A stretch of DNA of 64,000 bases from Suillus spraguei. Taxonomy: Eukaryota; Basidiomycota; Agaricomycetes; Boletales; Suillaceae. The stretch is taken from NCBI GenBank assembly GCA_016800925.1, contig JABCPU010000229.1, positions 45,147 through 109,146 on the forward strand. Reading direction: 5' to 3'. The position numbers and the translations under genes are program-made. How positions within the stretch are numbered: position 1 is the first letter of the stretch; every line of letters begins with the position of its first letter. The notes beneath the pieces were generated by a model. That model ran no database searches. It was not told the origin of the DNA and saw only the letters and a program-made list of their open reading frames with translations. Shown here in pieces: positions 1 through 11,515 of the stretch.

Positions 1-294
1 CGACGCATCGTTTGCATGTCCTTGTACATTTTCAGAAGCTCATCCTTGTTTACCTCAACCTCAAGAGAGGGAGTCTCGCATTGATATGTCCGGAAGGACT
101 CCTCATGGAGTTTCACTGTAAATGGTTTTGAGTGGTCCTCAATGGTGTCTTGCAGTTGAGTGGTGTCTGCCGATGTCTGAATGGCTCGCGCAAAGGCAGG
201 CTGTGAAAGACAGTCAGTTTTCTCACAAAATGAGGAGATTAGCTGAACTGACAATACGGCGAACAGCAGGACGGAACCGTGCAAGAGAGGCCAT
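1..294 (-). CDS. PDA1: Pyruvate dehydrogenase E1 component subunit alpha, N-terminal part (cut by window edge)
   Basis: The E1-alpha subunit carries out the thiamine-diphosphate-dependent decarboxylation of pyruvate in the mitochondrial pyruvate dehydrogenase complex. On the minus strand an ATG at 294 opens a basic, Arg-rich presequence (MASLARFRPAVRRI). I infer a 52-nt intron (GTCAGT...CACAG, about 201-252). The next exon reads PAFARAIQTSADTTQ and then FTVKLHEESFRTYQCETPSL and EVEVNKDELLKMYKDMQTMR, which is the conserved start of mature fungal E1-alpha just before the usual RRMEM stretch. The ThDP-binding and phosphorylation-loop regions lie outside the window. The donor GTCAGT is not the commonest form, so the exon 1 boundary is less certain than the identity. 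The presequence fits a mitochondrial matrix protein. Confidence 0.8.
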
Positions 295-935
295 TGCTGA
301 GGACGACGAGGACTGGAAAATAGAAAAGAGCTGAAAGAGAGGAGGGCGTGTATGAACCGACGAGGGAGACGCGAACTTTGACCTCCCAAAACTGAATAAC
401 GTAAAGTCGGGCTCGAGCGGAAGGAAATAATTTGGCTTACACAGCCACAATCCACACCATATGCAGGAATATTAATAAATCCAAATCGGCCGCCTGCAAC
501 ATACAAGTGGTGCGATCCTATATAACATGACTCCATATTCTACATAATTATTGTGGTATACACATCAAATCTTGGTGTCTAGTAGGCACTCACTTTGGCT
601 CGCGGTGATCTTATCAACCTTGTCACGTCGCCTTCCACGTCATGGCTGGTGAGAGCTGTCGCACGTGCCATTCAGTATCTAGCTGCTTTGCAAGTCACCT
701 GTCGCCTGCCTCGGGAAAGGGACGAAAGTCCACGGCAAGCCTCTACCTCAAAGCTATCAATACATTCGAATGCAGTAGCACTGGTCAGTATCATTGAAAG
801 TCACAAAGCTTTGATCTTCATGAGTGAAACTAGCGAAATTGAAATGATCCATTGCACATAATAGCAAACACATCAAGCCTCTCGCTGGGAAGGCACTGTC
901 GATATGCAAAGTCCGCCCGAGAAAAAATCTATGCG
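295..935. other. Intergenic: PDA1 upstream region and PMT 3' flank
   Basis: Both flanking genes run on the minus strand, so this stretch holds the promoter and 5' leader of PDA1 and the 3' UTR of the mannosyltransferase. A pyrimidine-rich run on the minus strand sits just ahead of the PDA1 ATG. The short ORFs here show no recognisable protein. Confidence 0.5.
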
Positions 936-3900
936 TTATATATGTTCCAAGTCTATTAATCGGAAGTTAACCGAGTCCTAGAAATTGAACAAAACATCGA
1001 CTTACTTTGCGCCACTGGAGACCCCAGTGGTCATTGATCGGTCCGTCAATGCCCCATGCTACTCCCCTGAACCACCAAAAGTTTCCGACGATCAAGAACA
1101 CGCAAATACCAAAAGTGACACGCTTTGTGCTGTCCTTCCAGCGTGCAGAGAAAATGAAGTGGTCAAGAAGGTGAGCGAGCATGAGGACAGAAAAGTAAAG
1201 TGTGGGAAGCTAATCAACTAGTTAATAGGAGCCTTCCAACTTCAACACAGACACGTACATAGTGATGAACGTATGTGACACGGCCCATGATAAAGAACGG
1301 GACTTTGAGGCAAATTGTGAGTCCCAAAAATTGAAGAGAGATGTTTAAAACCCACAGTAATGTAAGAACCACCCATAACCAGCAATCTTTCCAACATATA
1401 AGAAATGATCCCATTGTTCTGAAACAAATTAGCGCATGCCAGTGAGATATATGGTAAATGAGCTTACGAGGAGTCATATCAATGTACTTGCGTTGGTGGC
1501 GGAATAAGTAGATGCCGAGGGCAATAACACAAACTATCAAGCTCGCTGCACCGCCCCACCAAATCACAGGCGTGCCAAGAAGGTAATACTTTGGTTGATT
1601 GTCACCCCAGCCACACATCCTAAGGCCCAGCCGCATCCAAGGCCAGTCGGTGGCACTTGACGCAAGGATATCTGCCATGTCCGGATCGGGGATAAGTGCA
1701 TTGTTAGAAGTCATCATGGCCACGTTGAGATGCCAAAAATCACGGAGGAATGGGGACTTGTAAAATTTCGCATCACCAGGTGGTACTGAAACACCAATGT
1801 TAGGACTACATCAGAGAATAAAACTGTGGCTTACAGCGGTCGTTCCAGTGACTCTCCACATTCCAGTATGTGTGTATGTCTTCTGGGTTGTTCTCCTTGG
1901 TGCAGCTGACCTCAAGTTGTTTGAAGCCCCATTGAGGTAGGATCGCATTTGCAGCGTACAGGTAACATCCTAGAGCCTGATGTTTGAACCTCAATCTCGT
2001 TGTGAGTGAATGGATTCTCGTCACGTGTTCCTTGGCGCCCTGCTTGATATCGTCGACAACCTCGACGACCCAATAGTCGTGGAAATCTCCAACGGTCGAG
2101 TTACCATAACCAGAAACTTCGTTGTTAAGCTTCGTCACAGGTGCTGCCACTGTGTGCGAGTGCAATTGTCGCGTTGTCGGTACATGCTGCAAGCGGATGA
2201 CATCACCATCCTGGAGGAACTGCAATTCGCCGTTTGGGTTGTATTCAGGCGCCTCCCAAGTAGGAAGGACAGTCCAATGGTTGTTGTCATCTTTGTAGTG
2301 ATAGCAAGTAATCTGCTGTTGGCCTGAACCGACGGGATAGGTTTGAACATGAGAGTGCAGGAGACCTCCGCCCCAGCCCATGCCTTTCAGGGTAATTTTT
2401 GAGCCAAATGCAATTTCTGGGTGTCTCATCAATGGTATTATTTCGATGTACACAAGGAATCAAACCAACCTCGTGGGTTCTTCCCAAAATCGTTACCGAC
2501 CAGGTGGGCTTGGAATAGCGAACTCATCGTAGAGTCACCAGGACCCGAATGGTTTAAGATCAGGAAATGCAGCTTGAAAGACAGCATATATACCAGGATC
2601 GGGAGGATGATTAGACATAGTACGCGAGCTGCCCAGTGACGAATTTGATCTCGCTGTTGAGGGTATCAGCTTATAGGTACAGTTTCAAAAAGTGGCCAGC
2701 CTAACAGTGGTCATGCGAAGATCGCCAAATTTCTCCCAGAGATCCTCGATGGTATACAAGCCAACCACAGCAGTCACGAACAATCCGATCCATTTCACAC
2801 TTAGATAAGTCAATGAAAGCGCAATTGGGAAACGAAGAAGGTGCCAGACCTGGTCACACAGCCGATGGAAATACCTGTGAATGTAAGCCACATCCACCAA
2901 TCGAAAGAGAACGACCTATTGCAAGTTTAAGCATTAAGTCGCATGTATGACACGTCCGACACATACTGATATTGTTGGTTGTGAAATTTAGTGAGCAAAA
3001 AAACCGTTGTGAACGTGAAGAACAGGAGCATGGAATCCAGTAGAATGAACCGCGATATACACAACCAGGCGACATCTGCAGGCAGAACATGAAGCACCAC
3101 TGGCGTTTATTTTAGGTCTGACACTCACCGCACAGAACCATGAGTGCAACCAGATGACAAGACCATGAGCTCATTCCCAACTCAACTGCAGTATACCACC
3201 CTAGCGGAACCAAGGCCACACCGAATGTTGCCATCATAACCCGCATAGCCACGTACGGGACATTCTCGCTGTACTCCACTCCACTTTTAAATTCGAAGTG
3301 TCCATTGTAACCCGATAATAAACCCGCAAGGCCGACAAGCATCTTCCCAAGCGGAGGATGAACATCGAAGTAAAACTCGCGTTTGAGGTAATGCGACCCA
3401 AACTTGCCAAAGTGCGCCTCGTCCCAAACAACAGTGTTGGCATGACCTATTTTGTGGAAGCGGGTCCAACATGAGAGCAGAGTGTAGATGACAGGCGGGA
3501 GGTGCTCAAGGTTCTGAGATATGAATTCGCTCTGGGAGGACGCTCAAAGTCAGAATGCGCAGTAAGTCTCAACAACGAGAGGGTACGTACGATCGAAGTT
3601 GGAGGCGGAGGCGGAGGCCTGTGGACACGCCCGCTGCCGATATGACTCCTGGAAGGCCTCACTTTTGAGTACACATCCTTTCCGTCGTCGTCGTAGTGCG
3701 TTTTACTTTCATGCTCATCACCGCTCATAAACCCGCCACTGCTTCCGGGTCCTCTAGCCACTCTCCGCCTGGTTGACGTATCCTCGTTCATGTGGTGTAA
3801 CGGCAACGATTCCTCGTGCTTGTAACCCTGAGCAGTTTTAGAGTAAGATGGATGTGTGACAGGATAAGAAATTTCTTCAAAGTCAGAAGACGTGCGTAGA

Positions 3901-3950
3901 GGTGTGCCGGGCGGTGTACCAAAGTCTATTTGGACTTGAGGGGGTCTCAT
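936..3950 (-). CDS. PMT2: Dolichyl-phosphate-mannose--protein mannosyltransferase, PMT2-type
   Basis: An ER multi-pass enzyme that transfers mannose from dolichyl-phosphate-mannose to Ser/Thr of secretory proteins, essential for fungal wall glycoproteins. The ATG at 3950 opens a polar N-terminus with a proline run. After an intron the exon around 3430 gives VVWDEAHFGKFGSHYLKREF, containing the acidic DE pair and HFG expected in the first luminal loop, followed by FYFDVHPPLGKMLVGLAG. Several hydrophobic exons follow. The MIR region (about 1840-2440) includes KITLKGMGWGGGLLHSHVQ and HWTVLPTWEAPEYN. C-terminal membrane exons follow. The last intron (about 978-1005) leads to a short exon ending with TAA at 936-938. 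About eight introns are evident. I see no lesion in the exons I could join. Subfamily PMT2 is inferred from the DE-motif context and the C-terminus; PMT1 or PMT4 is less likely. Confidence 0.88.
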
Positions 3951-4301
3951 CTGCCCTTATGTGTTACTTTTTTTCCCGACCGAACAAGCCCTACGGAGTC
4001 TTCGGGAGGTTGATGGTCTTGCAGAAGTGATGAACTGGCCGGTTCCTGAAATGTCGCAACCTTATATGATACCAAGTTACCAACCAACCAGTATATTGAA
4101 GCACTGCCTAAAGTTGATATGATACGCTGCGAACTCACATTCACAAAGGCTTGTATGTTCACATTGCTCAGATACAGAGAGAATAATAATTAGATAAAAG
4201 CACAAATTCGTATCGATGGTATGAGCACAAATACTTTTTACGGAGAATGATGATACCAGCTAACAAGATGATTTAAAGCAGGCAGCAAGTGCATGTACAT
4301 T

Positions 4302-5525
4302 TTAAACGTGTCGTTGGTACTGAGCTATGTGACCAAGCAATGTCAGGCATGAATAGCAGCGAAAAGGAGGCGGAAACTAACCAGCAACCATAGCGTGGTC
4401 ACGCTCGTACGGCTCGAGGGTAATTTGTTCAATAGGTTTGAACTTGTTTTCTCGCAGTTTTTGTACTTCCTGCACAAAAACAGCGGAGGGTGCTGCTGTT
4501 GAATCTATACAGCTAGCCTTGATGGAGATGACAACGTGACCACCATCTTTGAGGAAGAACTGCGCATTGTGTATAACAATACGTGCTTGATCGGGTTGTG
4601 CAACATCTGCAAATATAACGTCTACAGTTGACACCAGCATGCGGTACCTGTTAGGAAGGCGGGCGTCCTCCACGATGGCTAAAGAAGATGTCGTTCTCCT
4701 CAGCTGCAGCATTCAGTTTGGAAGTACTCACGAATGACGTTTGTTCGCTTTTTTGCCATGTTAATCAAATCCCGTCCTGATCGTGGCGAGAATTCCACAG
4801 CATAAACCACACCTTCCTATAACCATGTTTAACACCAGCATTATTATAAAATGAGGAGCGCAACTCACAGGACCAACAATATCCGCTACATGGCTTACAC
4901 TCGTGCCGCTAGCAGCACCAAGGTATAGAACCTTCCTTCCGGGTTCAATGAAAATTTTGTCCATACCGCCCAATACACCTGCTGCCAACTTACTCCGGAA
5001 AGGATTCCATACGCGATACTCGACCTTTGTGTCGTCGACATCACCTTCAATAGATATCCGCTTCTCACCATAAACGCTCTCTCCTGGGACAAGGTTCTTC
5101 GTGACAAGTAGATGGTCTTTCCCCTTAGCGATGAAGACACCTGGATGTCTATGAGGCTCGAGAATAACCTTCGCACCGCCCCTAGCTCCGCCACCAGGGC
5201 CTCCACGACCACGACCACGACCGCCACCCCGACCACCTCCACCCCGACCGCCACGATCTCCACCTCGGCCACCACGACTTTGGAAGCCTCCACCGCGACC
5301 ACCGCCTAAAGAGATCGGTTCAAACAGGCATGATATAAAGTGAAACATCAACGTACCACGACCGCCTCCTCTACCTCCTCCTCCCCCACGTCCACCACCA
5401 ACTCCCCCGCGTCCACCACCTCCTCTACCAAATCCACCACGATTTCCTGATGCTCCTGCAAGTTATAGATTAACCATTGAGACATTTCTTGGACAACATA
5501 AAATTGTAAACGTACCAAATGCCAT
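4302..5525 (-). CDS. NOP1: Fibrillarin, box C/D snoRNP 2'-O-methyltransferase
   Basis: The nucleolar SAM-dependent methyltransferase of box C/D snoRNPs, which 2'-O-methylates rRNA. The first exon is only 10 nt (ATG at 5525, MAFG split by an intron). The next exons encode a Gly/Arg-rich (GAR) domain of [10 protein letters not shown] type. The catalytic domain follows: [20 protein letters not shown], the SAM-binding stretch [32 protein letters not shown] in the next small exon, [33 protein letters not shown], and the terminal [13 protein letters not shown]. The frame seems to stop at 4377, but splicing at GTTAGT (4381) to an acceptor at 4325 gives a tiny last exon reading AAQYQRHV then TAA, matching the length and basic end usual in the family. 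Identity is secure; the last exon is inferred. Confidence 0.93.
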
Positions 5526-5926
5526 TACAAGTTGTGCAAATGACCTTGCAGTGTGGTCTTCAAAATTTTTAGCAAAAGTTCGTGCCTGTTCGTACGTGAT
5601 TGTGACATTTCGTCACGCTCGAGTAAGTCACGGGGTTCTTTCGATTGATTAGCAAATGGACAACCTATCCTCAATCGCGTTTTAATGAGTTTAAACAAGT
5701 TGAATCAACGAAAGCACTCGGCTTAGGCCGAGTTCTGGTCCGTGCGCGTACTTGTCACGATCTGTGACATACGCCTGTAACTAGTGCTCCTAAACGCTCG
5801 GACTTTAGTCTTTTGGTCTCGACGGTCACCAGCATTTGAGCACGTCTGCTTGCGCATGTTCTGCGCCTTAATTTAAAAGTTGATTCATTGAATTCTTGCT
5901 TCATACTCAAATTTCGTCGTTCCTCC
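5526..5926. other. Intergenic between fibrillarin and a decayed retroelement
   Basis: Contains the upstream region of the minus-strand fibrillarin gene and, from about 5880, the leader of the decayed retroelement ORF on the plus strand. No other gene or RNA is recognisable. Confidence 0.4.
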
Positions 5927-7942
5927 ATGTCAAACTCTCAAAATGTATCATCAAACACAGCATCACTCACTGGACCTGGAAGACCAGGGACTACAATTGA
6001 AACCAATGCTGGTGGACAGACTTTATCCCAACAAGAGTTGGTGGAGAGGTGCCTCAACGTCGTCGATGAACACAAACATGCCATTATCTCAAAACAAGAG
6101 GCGTTTATCACTATCTCAAAGATTATTGCAACCTCCACTGACGAAGCCAAGTCTTTCATCGCAACTCCGTATTGTGACATGCTCAAAGATTGGACTAGAG
6201 AGCTTGAAAGAGTTAGGGGATGAGAAACTGAGCCCAGATGCCAATCAGAGGAAAGGATCACCACGCCTCCTAGAGAGGATGAGATACAGAGACAGTCAAG
6301 TATTGAAAGAGGGGAGTCTGCTAAAAAACGCTGCAAGCTCGACTTCAATTGTCTTGAACGAGCCAAAAAGTCTTTTAAAGGAGGACAGCTCTCTGCTAAT
6401 CTCATACACACCAATGAAGTTCTCCTCAATTGGTCACAAGACCCAAAGGAAGTGCATTGAAGACTCATGTATCACAAATGTTGCCCAGAGTTCCATGAAG
6501 CCAGATGGACAGAGATCATTACCAGAAAATGTGTCAACCTTGATGCAGTACACTCAATCGTCTGCTCATCCTGCACTATTGACAAATGCACTGAGACTAT
6601 CGGAGATATTGAGATCAAGCTCTCAGGAACCAGTGAAACGGTATCAAAGAAGATTACCTTGGCAGCACAATGGCAAGCAGCCTGGAACAGGACATCGCAA
6701 GCTATCAAATTCGCGTTCCATAATAGAGAGGATGAGCTTGCCATCTATGCAGAATACATCAATGACAAATTTGATCGCTCAGTCAAGTGGTCACATGATA
6801 GAATTATACAGTTTGACAAAGCCATCAGAAACAAAGCTGCAAATTCCTGCCGAGTCAAGCTCTCTGACTTTGTGACCTTTACTGACATCCATGAATCCCA
6901 TTTCCAATCAGACGGCAGACATTACAATGATGTCAGGCAGTCTAAGCCCAGTGCACTCGCACAGGACAAAACTACCTTCAGTCACTAAGAACCATGTCAT
7001 AAATGGAACTCAGGAGAATGCACTCGTAGTGCCAACACCTGTCAATATGCCCATGTCTGCTCCCATGAGCAGGATGGAAGACTGTGTGCCTGGCAGCACA
7101 CAGAAGCAACACATCTCGAGAATCAAAGTCCAGATCTACTTGAATGACCACTTAAGCGCCCGCATCATAGATGGAGTGTTACAGTTGTACGTACCCCTAT
7201 TCATTTTCTCTTTGTTTCCTTACTTGTATATCATGTCACATGACTCTGACTCATATGCTCAACGCATCTGTACTATAGTTGCCTTCCTTATTTGGATACG
7301 CACTTATATTCCCATGGTTACCTGGTCTGTGCGCACATATGTACCTATATAAGCACAGTGTACTTGTAGTAGATTCTTTACTTTAATCTTACTGGGTTTT
7401 ACCTGGAACATCCTTCGCTTAGGTCTCCAACCTAAGTTGTCTTGAATCATCTCTAAGTCTAAGCACTCCTTAGCCTTAGTCTCTATTCTCGTAGAACCTC
7501 TTAGACTTGTCTTTGAGGCTGAACCCTTGATCGTACTCGGAACGCGTTCCTTGTACTTTCACCCTGTCCTCTTCTGGACATTGTAAGAACTCCCAGCAGA
7601 CCGACTGTGTCTTCTCACTGTCGCTGGTGACGCCATCCCAGTTCGTAACATGGAACCTTATTTTGTCACCAATCAATATCTTGTTCAGTCCTACTGCACA
7701 TTCTACTGAATATGCAGAGCCAGTTCCCTTTCCTCCGATTAATGAACTCTGTGAAACTAGTAATGCTGCACAAATTATAGCTCGACGACCAGACTTATTT
7801 TGTATCGTAATGCCAATTAAAGTTGATAGGTTTGAGGAATTCCTTGTTGATCATCTAATCAACCTTTTGTCAAGTCTATCTGTCAGGCTTTATGTCAGAG
7901 ATTCTGGCCCTGGGCTGATACTTCTGATGATACATATCCCGC
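5927..7942 (+). pseudogene. Decayed retroelement gag-like gene with CCCH-type finger
   Basis: One plus-strand frame runs from the ATG at 5927 (MSNSQNVSSNTASLTGPGRP) to 7147 but carries stops at 6221 (TGA), 6458 (TGA), 6986 (TAA) and 7145 (TGA). Reading through them gives a continuous protein of the type found many times in Agaricomycete genomes: an acidic N-terminus, an alpha-helical middle (WNRTSQAIKFAFHNREDEL, DRIIQFDKAIRNKAAN), then a Cys/His cluster EPCHKWNSGECTRSANTCQY followed by AHVCSH, a likely CCCH-type nucleic-acid-binding finger. Past an inserted LTR (7177-7650) the same protein resumes with FPPINELCETSNAAQIIARR and, after a frameshift, SICQALCQRFWPWADTSDD, the linker usually ahead of a reverse transcriptase. 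No reverse transcriptase remains. The class (DIRS-like or other) cannot be settled here. Confidence 0.6.
7177..7650 (+). mobile_element. Solo LTR, family A (474 bp)
   Basis: Begins TGTTACAG and ends GTAACA, so it has the TG...CA termini of an LTR with short inverted ends. It interrupts the decayed gag-like gene and is flanked by TGGAG (7172-7176) and TGGAA (7651-7655), a 5-bp target-site duplication with one mismatch. About 300 bp of it are repeated in inverted orientation at 7998-8630 and again at 10024-10472. No internal coding sequence remains, so this is the product of LTR-LTR recombination. Family names A-E are mine. Confidence 0.8.
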
Positions 7943-7997
7943 TTTAACGAACATATTGGCACTGGGCTTAAAACCCCATATTTTGACACTCGTCTCA

Positions 7998-8630
7998 TGT
8001 TACGAACTGGGGTGGTGTCACCAGTGACAGTGAAAAGACACAGATGATCTGCTGGGAAGTTCTACAATGTCCAGAAGAGGACAAGGTGAAAGTACAAGGA
8101 ACACGTTCTGAGTACTATCAAGGGTTCGGCCTCAAAGACAAGTCTAAGAGGTTCTACGAGAATAGAGACTAAGGCTAAGGAGTGCTTAGACTTAGAGATG
8201 ATTCAAGACAACTTAGGTTGGAGACCTAAGCGAAGGATGTTCCAGGTAAAACCCAGTAAGATTAAAGTAAAGAATCTACTACAAGTACACTGTGCTTATA
8301 TAGGTACATATGTGCGCACAGACCAGGTAACCGTGGGAATATAAGTGTGTATCCTAATGAGGAAGGCATATATTGTACAAGCGTGTTGAAATGCATGAGT
8401 AAGGGATGAAAGCACGTGTTTAGCGTACATGTATGCTAAACCAGCTGAGTCCGAGAATAGAGTCATGGGAATTCATGACATCACATGATATGATGTGTCG
8501 ACGACATATAGTTGAATCATATAGTCATGTGATGTCTGATGGAAGTGGAAGTGTCCGAGCAATAAGCTCCATATCACGTGATATACAAGAATAGAAAGGA
8601 AAATGAATAGGAGTACATACGACTGTAACA
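7998..8630 (-). mobile_element. LTR family A copy, inverted, nested in LTR B
   Basis: Starts TGTTACGAACTGG and ends GTAACA; read on the minus strand it matches the LTR A copy at 7177-7650 (shared blocks include GGTCTCCAACCTAAG and CCTGGAACATCCTTCGC). Relative to the clean LTR B copy, 28 bases of target (CGTCTACAGG... region) are missing at the insertion point and no target-site duplication is visible. It is longer than the 7177 copy, so it carries extra sequence on the side near 8400-8600. Confidence 0.7.
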
Positions 8631-9283
8631 GCCATCTTGCCCCTTTAGCATAAGCCGCTGGCATCACACACTTAGCACATACTGTACCAACTGCCAGTCC
8701 ACATTCCATGAACTGATGTCCTTCCATGTCCTTGCCTCATCTGCATAGCTCCATTTGGTGTGTAGTTTATACATGACCATTTATCACTGATTCCACAGCA
8801 AGCCTTATTACATGTTGCCTCGTGCCATAGCTGCCTCATGCTATGATTACATACCAGTGGTTACTTCACTTGAGTGCTACTGATCTCGCCTAATGCATCC
8901 CAAGTACATATGAAATAGGATATAAACACTTGATAGCCCACACATCACAGTACCTCATTTTCACTGTACTATAGGTCAGGATTAATGTCTAGCTCTGGAA
9001 CCACCCAGTAGTAGACTTAGTCTTTAGTTTCTCTCACCACTCATTAATTGATATCGCTTGTTCACTGTTACTGCTAGCATACCACTGGACTATTGACCCT
9101 TATTTTGACCTGGCTTCACTCACACTGCTACTTTACTGCTGAAAGTACTGCAGCTTTCTTTCTTGTTTCTTCTGCACCGCTTGCACTCTACTGCTACTGC
9201 TGACACTACCGCTCACTATCACTTGCTCGGCACTACACTAACAGGCATTGTTTTAGTCATGCTACTACCACTACTTACGACAC

Positions 9284-9809
9284 TGATAAGATTATAGCTG
9301 GAGTATAGGGGGAAAGAATCTAGAGGGCTTCCGGATGAGTTTCTGATAAAGTTTCCGAAAGGAATCCAAAGGATTTCTGGAGGAGGTTTCTGAGATGTTT
9401 TCTGGAGGTATTCCAGAAATAGTGGTTACAGAAGAGCAGACTAAGTTAGGAACCAGAAAGGGATTGGAAATCTGGTTTATAGGAGTAGAGTAAGTTCGGT
9501 ACAGAATAGATTTCTTATTTTGACCCTTTAACTTGTAGTTTACATGTTGTTCCTATACTAAATATGTATGGAGTATCTCCATCATCATCTCCAATGATAT
9601 GATGGAGTCTGGAGTAAGTAGCTGTACACTATGCTATCATTACTATGGATGAGTGTTAGTCTACTCCACTACTTGACAGGAAGTCTGGTGATTTAAGAGG
9701 AGTAACTCAATCCAGATGACAGGTCACATGACCGGAAATACATCCAGATATCATTTCCAGATATCTCTATCTTCTTCTGGATAGGGGCTATCAGATGTGG
9801 AATCTAACA
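9284..9809 (+). mobile_element. Solo LTR family C (526 bp) with perfect 5-bp TSD
   Basis: TGATAAG...TCTAACA, bounded by GACAC on both sides (9279-9283 and 9810-9814). The flanking sequence on either side joins to match the uninterrupted family B LTR around 45800-45835, which shows this segment is an insertion. The interior is rich in TTCCGGA/CTGGA-type motifs and has no ORF. Orientation is arbitrary. Confidence 0.8.
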
Positions 9810-10023
9810 GACACTAGTTCCAGCAGCATCTTTGCTGACCACAGCAACTTACTGCTGACCATGGCACCATATTTGCACATTGGTTCAACAGTAACTTGAC
9901 TACACTAACAGCTTTAGGGTCGAATGCTCTTGCTCGCAAGTGAAGCAGACTAGACAGAGCACAAGACTCATATACTGGCTTGGTAGTAGTTCGCTACAGC
10001 CCAGGCCAGATTGTATCTTTACA

Positions 10024-10472
10024 CCGGTCTGCTGGGAAGTTCTACTGCATTCAAAAGGGAACGAGGACAGAGAGTACAAGGAAGGATTCTGAGTATGATC
10101 AAAGGTTCAGTCTAAGAGTCACAACTCAAAGGCTATCGAGAATAGAGACTAAGGTTAAGGAGTGCTTAGACTTAGAGATGACTCAGACAACTTAGGTTGG
10201 AGACCTAAGTGAAGGATATTCCAGGTAAAACCCAGTAAGATTAAAGTAACAAATACAGGTGTAATACAGCATGCTTAAATAAGCCAATATGTGTGCACGG
10301 ACCAAGAGAGACATGGGAAGTAAGTGTGTATCCAAAAGAGGAAGGCAACCATAGTACAGACATGTTGAATGTATAAGTCAAGTAATCGGTTATGTCACCT
10401 GATATACAAAGTAGAATGAAACGAAGGTAACAAGTAGAAGGAAAATGAATAGGGGTACATATGGTTGTAACA
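10024..10472 (-). mobile_element. LTR family A copy, truncated, inserted in a copia gag
   Basis: Matches the minus-strand copy at 8045-8630 over most of its length (GTCTGCTGGGAAGTTCTAC, TTAGGTTGGAGACCTAAG, CCAGGTAAAACCCAGTAAG) and ends with GTAACA at 10472. Its other end is missing, replaced by the end of LTR B at 10023. Immediately beyond 10472 lies minus-strand copia gag sequence, which this LTR interrupts. Confidence 0.7.
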
Positions 10473-10808
10473 CTGGAGGAGCAGATTGTCACTTATGGTA
10501 CTGAAAAGCTGCTGGCAGACTGGTGAGTCTTTCTGGATGTAGTTGTCTATTTTCTTATCCATTGCCTCAATCTCTGCCTCCATCGCCTCATTGCCATCAG
10601 GCTTTATTGCCTTCTTGGTCTTTTCATTGACTTTGAAGGGGACAGGTTTCACTGCACGACCATCAGCATACTGCATCAAACCTATAGCCATTAATGTTCT
10701 TCCTTTGTAAGTAATCCAGTTGCTGCCATCCTTGGCTAGCTTTTGGACATTAAAAAGGGCAGAGTTGGTGGAGGGGAGTGTGTTATCCATGGCCGTGTCA
10801 GGGCTCAT
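10473..10808 (-). pseudogene. Ty1/copia gag N-terminus, truncated
   Basis: On the minus strand from the ATG at 10808 the translation is MSPDTAMDNTLPSTNSALFN then VQKLAKDGSNWITYKGRTLM, QYADGRAVKPVPF and SPVCQQLFSTISDNLLL. The L-DGSNWITYK-R stretch is the classic start of copia-type gag (retrotransposon gag/UBN2-like). The reading breaks at 10473, exactly where an LTR A copy begins, so protease, integrase and reverse transcriptase are lost. Upstream (10809 onward) probably held its leader and LTR but I could not delimit them. Confidence 0.75.
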
Positions 10809-11515
10809 GACCTCTTGTAATAAGAGGCTAATGAGGGTGGGAGAAAAGGGTCTAGAAGGACAAGGTACAATCTCAGTCTCTCGAAGGACTCTATTAACAT
10901 GCGTAATACCTAGAAGAACAAGGTATGCTATTGTTTTGTCAGTTAATGCTGATGGTACAAGAATCTACAGACTTACATCTCAGTCTCTCTCGAAGAACTG
11001 AAATGTTTCTAAGCTATGGCGCTGGACTTTAGTAATCAAAAAGGAAACAAAAATTTAGACATAACTCGTTGACATATATTGTAGAGGCTCGGCCGACGTC
11101 AGCGCGCTGTATCCCACTGGCCTATTATGGCTTGCGCTCGAACCACGTTCCCCTCGTGCCTTGCTTCTCGGATTCTTCGGCCATTCCCTTCTCTTCTCTC
11201 TCTGGTGCGTCGGGCTTCAACACGTATCCCCATCAGTCTGCCGTTCCCGCAGGCCGTTTTAGACACGCACTTCGTTTGAAGATGAGATAATTCCGGTTCT
11301 GCTGTTCCGTGAGGTTAACTACGTGTATCCTCGTAGAGGTTCCAGCGAAAATTTCAGCACCAGCACTTATTCCAATGTTTTTGATTGGAACCAATATCCA
11401 CCGTGCCAATTGCCATAAGAAACAGTTCCGGCATATAAAAAGCGAGGGTATCTTCCTATCGTCTTCAGACTGATTTGCTCCCATAGATATCACATACTCA
11501 CAAACTACATTATTG
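10809..11515. other. Copia leader remnant, then promoter region of a small secreted protein gene
   Basis: 10809-11060 carries short repeated bits (AGTCTCTCGAAG, AGAACAAGGTA, each seen twice) and is probably leader or LTR debris of the copia relic. 11060-11515 looks like a gene promoter: a CCAAT at about 11405 and TATAAAA at 11434-11440, about 75 nt ahead of the ATG at 11516. Confidence 0.45.
11434..11440 (+). promoter_or_regulatory. TATA box of the small secreted peptide gene
   Basis: TATAAAA lies 76 nt before the ATG at 11516, with CCAAT about 28 nt further upstream. Spacing suits a strong, focused RNA polymerase II promoter. Inferred from sequence and position only. Confidence 0.5.

Larger units (their letters stand above)
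7943..10023 (+). mobile_element. LTR family B copy containing two nested LTRs
   Basis: Its start (TTTAACGAACATATTGGC) and end (TTGTATCTTTACA) match those of the cleaner family B copy at 45093-46058, and long stretches between them align, for example GATGTCCTTCCATGTCCTTG near 8715 and 45260. It is about 1.1 kb longer because two other LTRs sit inside it (7998-8630 and 9284-9809). Flanking bases are CCGC on the left and CCGG on the right, a near 4-bp duplication. However, the left neighbour is the decayed gag-like gene while the right neighbour is the interior of an LTR A copy, so recombination or deletion may have joined unrelated flanks. Confidence 0.7.

Noticed and set aside
4895..5309. Long Thr/Ser-rich or Val-rich ORFs overlapping fibrillarin
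   Set aside because: Alternate-frame translations of the Gly/Arg-rich repeat; low complexity explains the open frames.
5927..7147. Stops in the gag-like gene as proof of repeat-induced point mutation
   Set aside because: All four stops are one C-to-T or G-to-A step from a sense codon, but that holds for most such stops; without aligned copies there is no evidence of a mutation bias.
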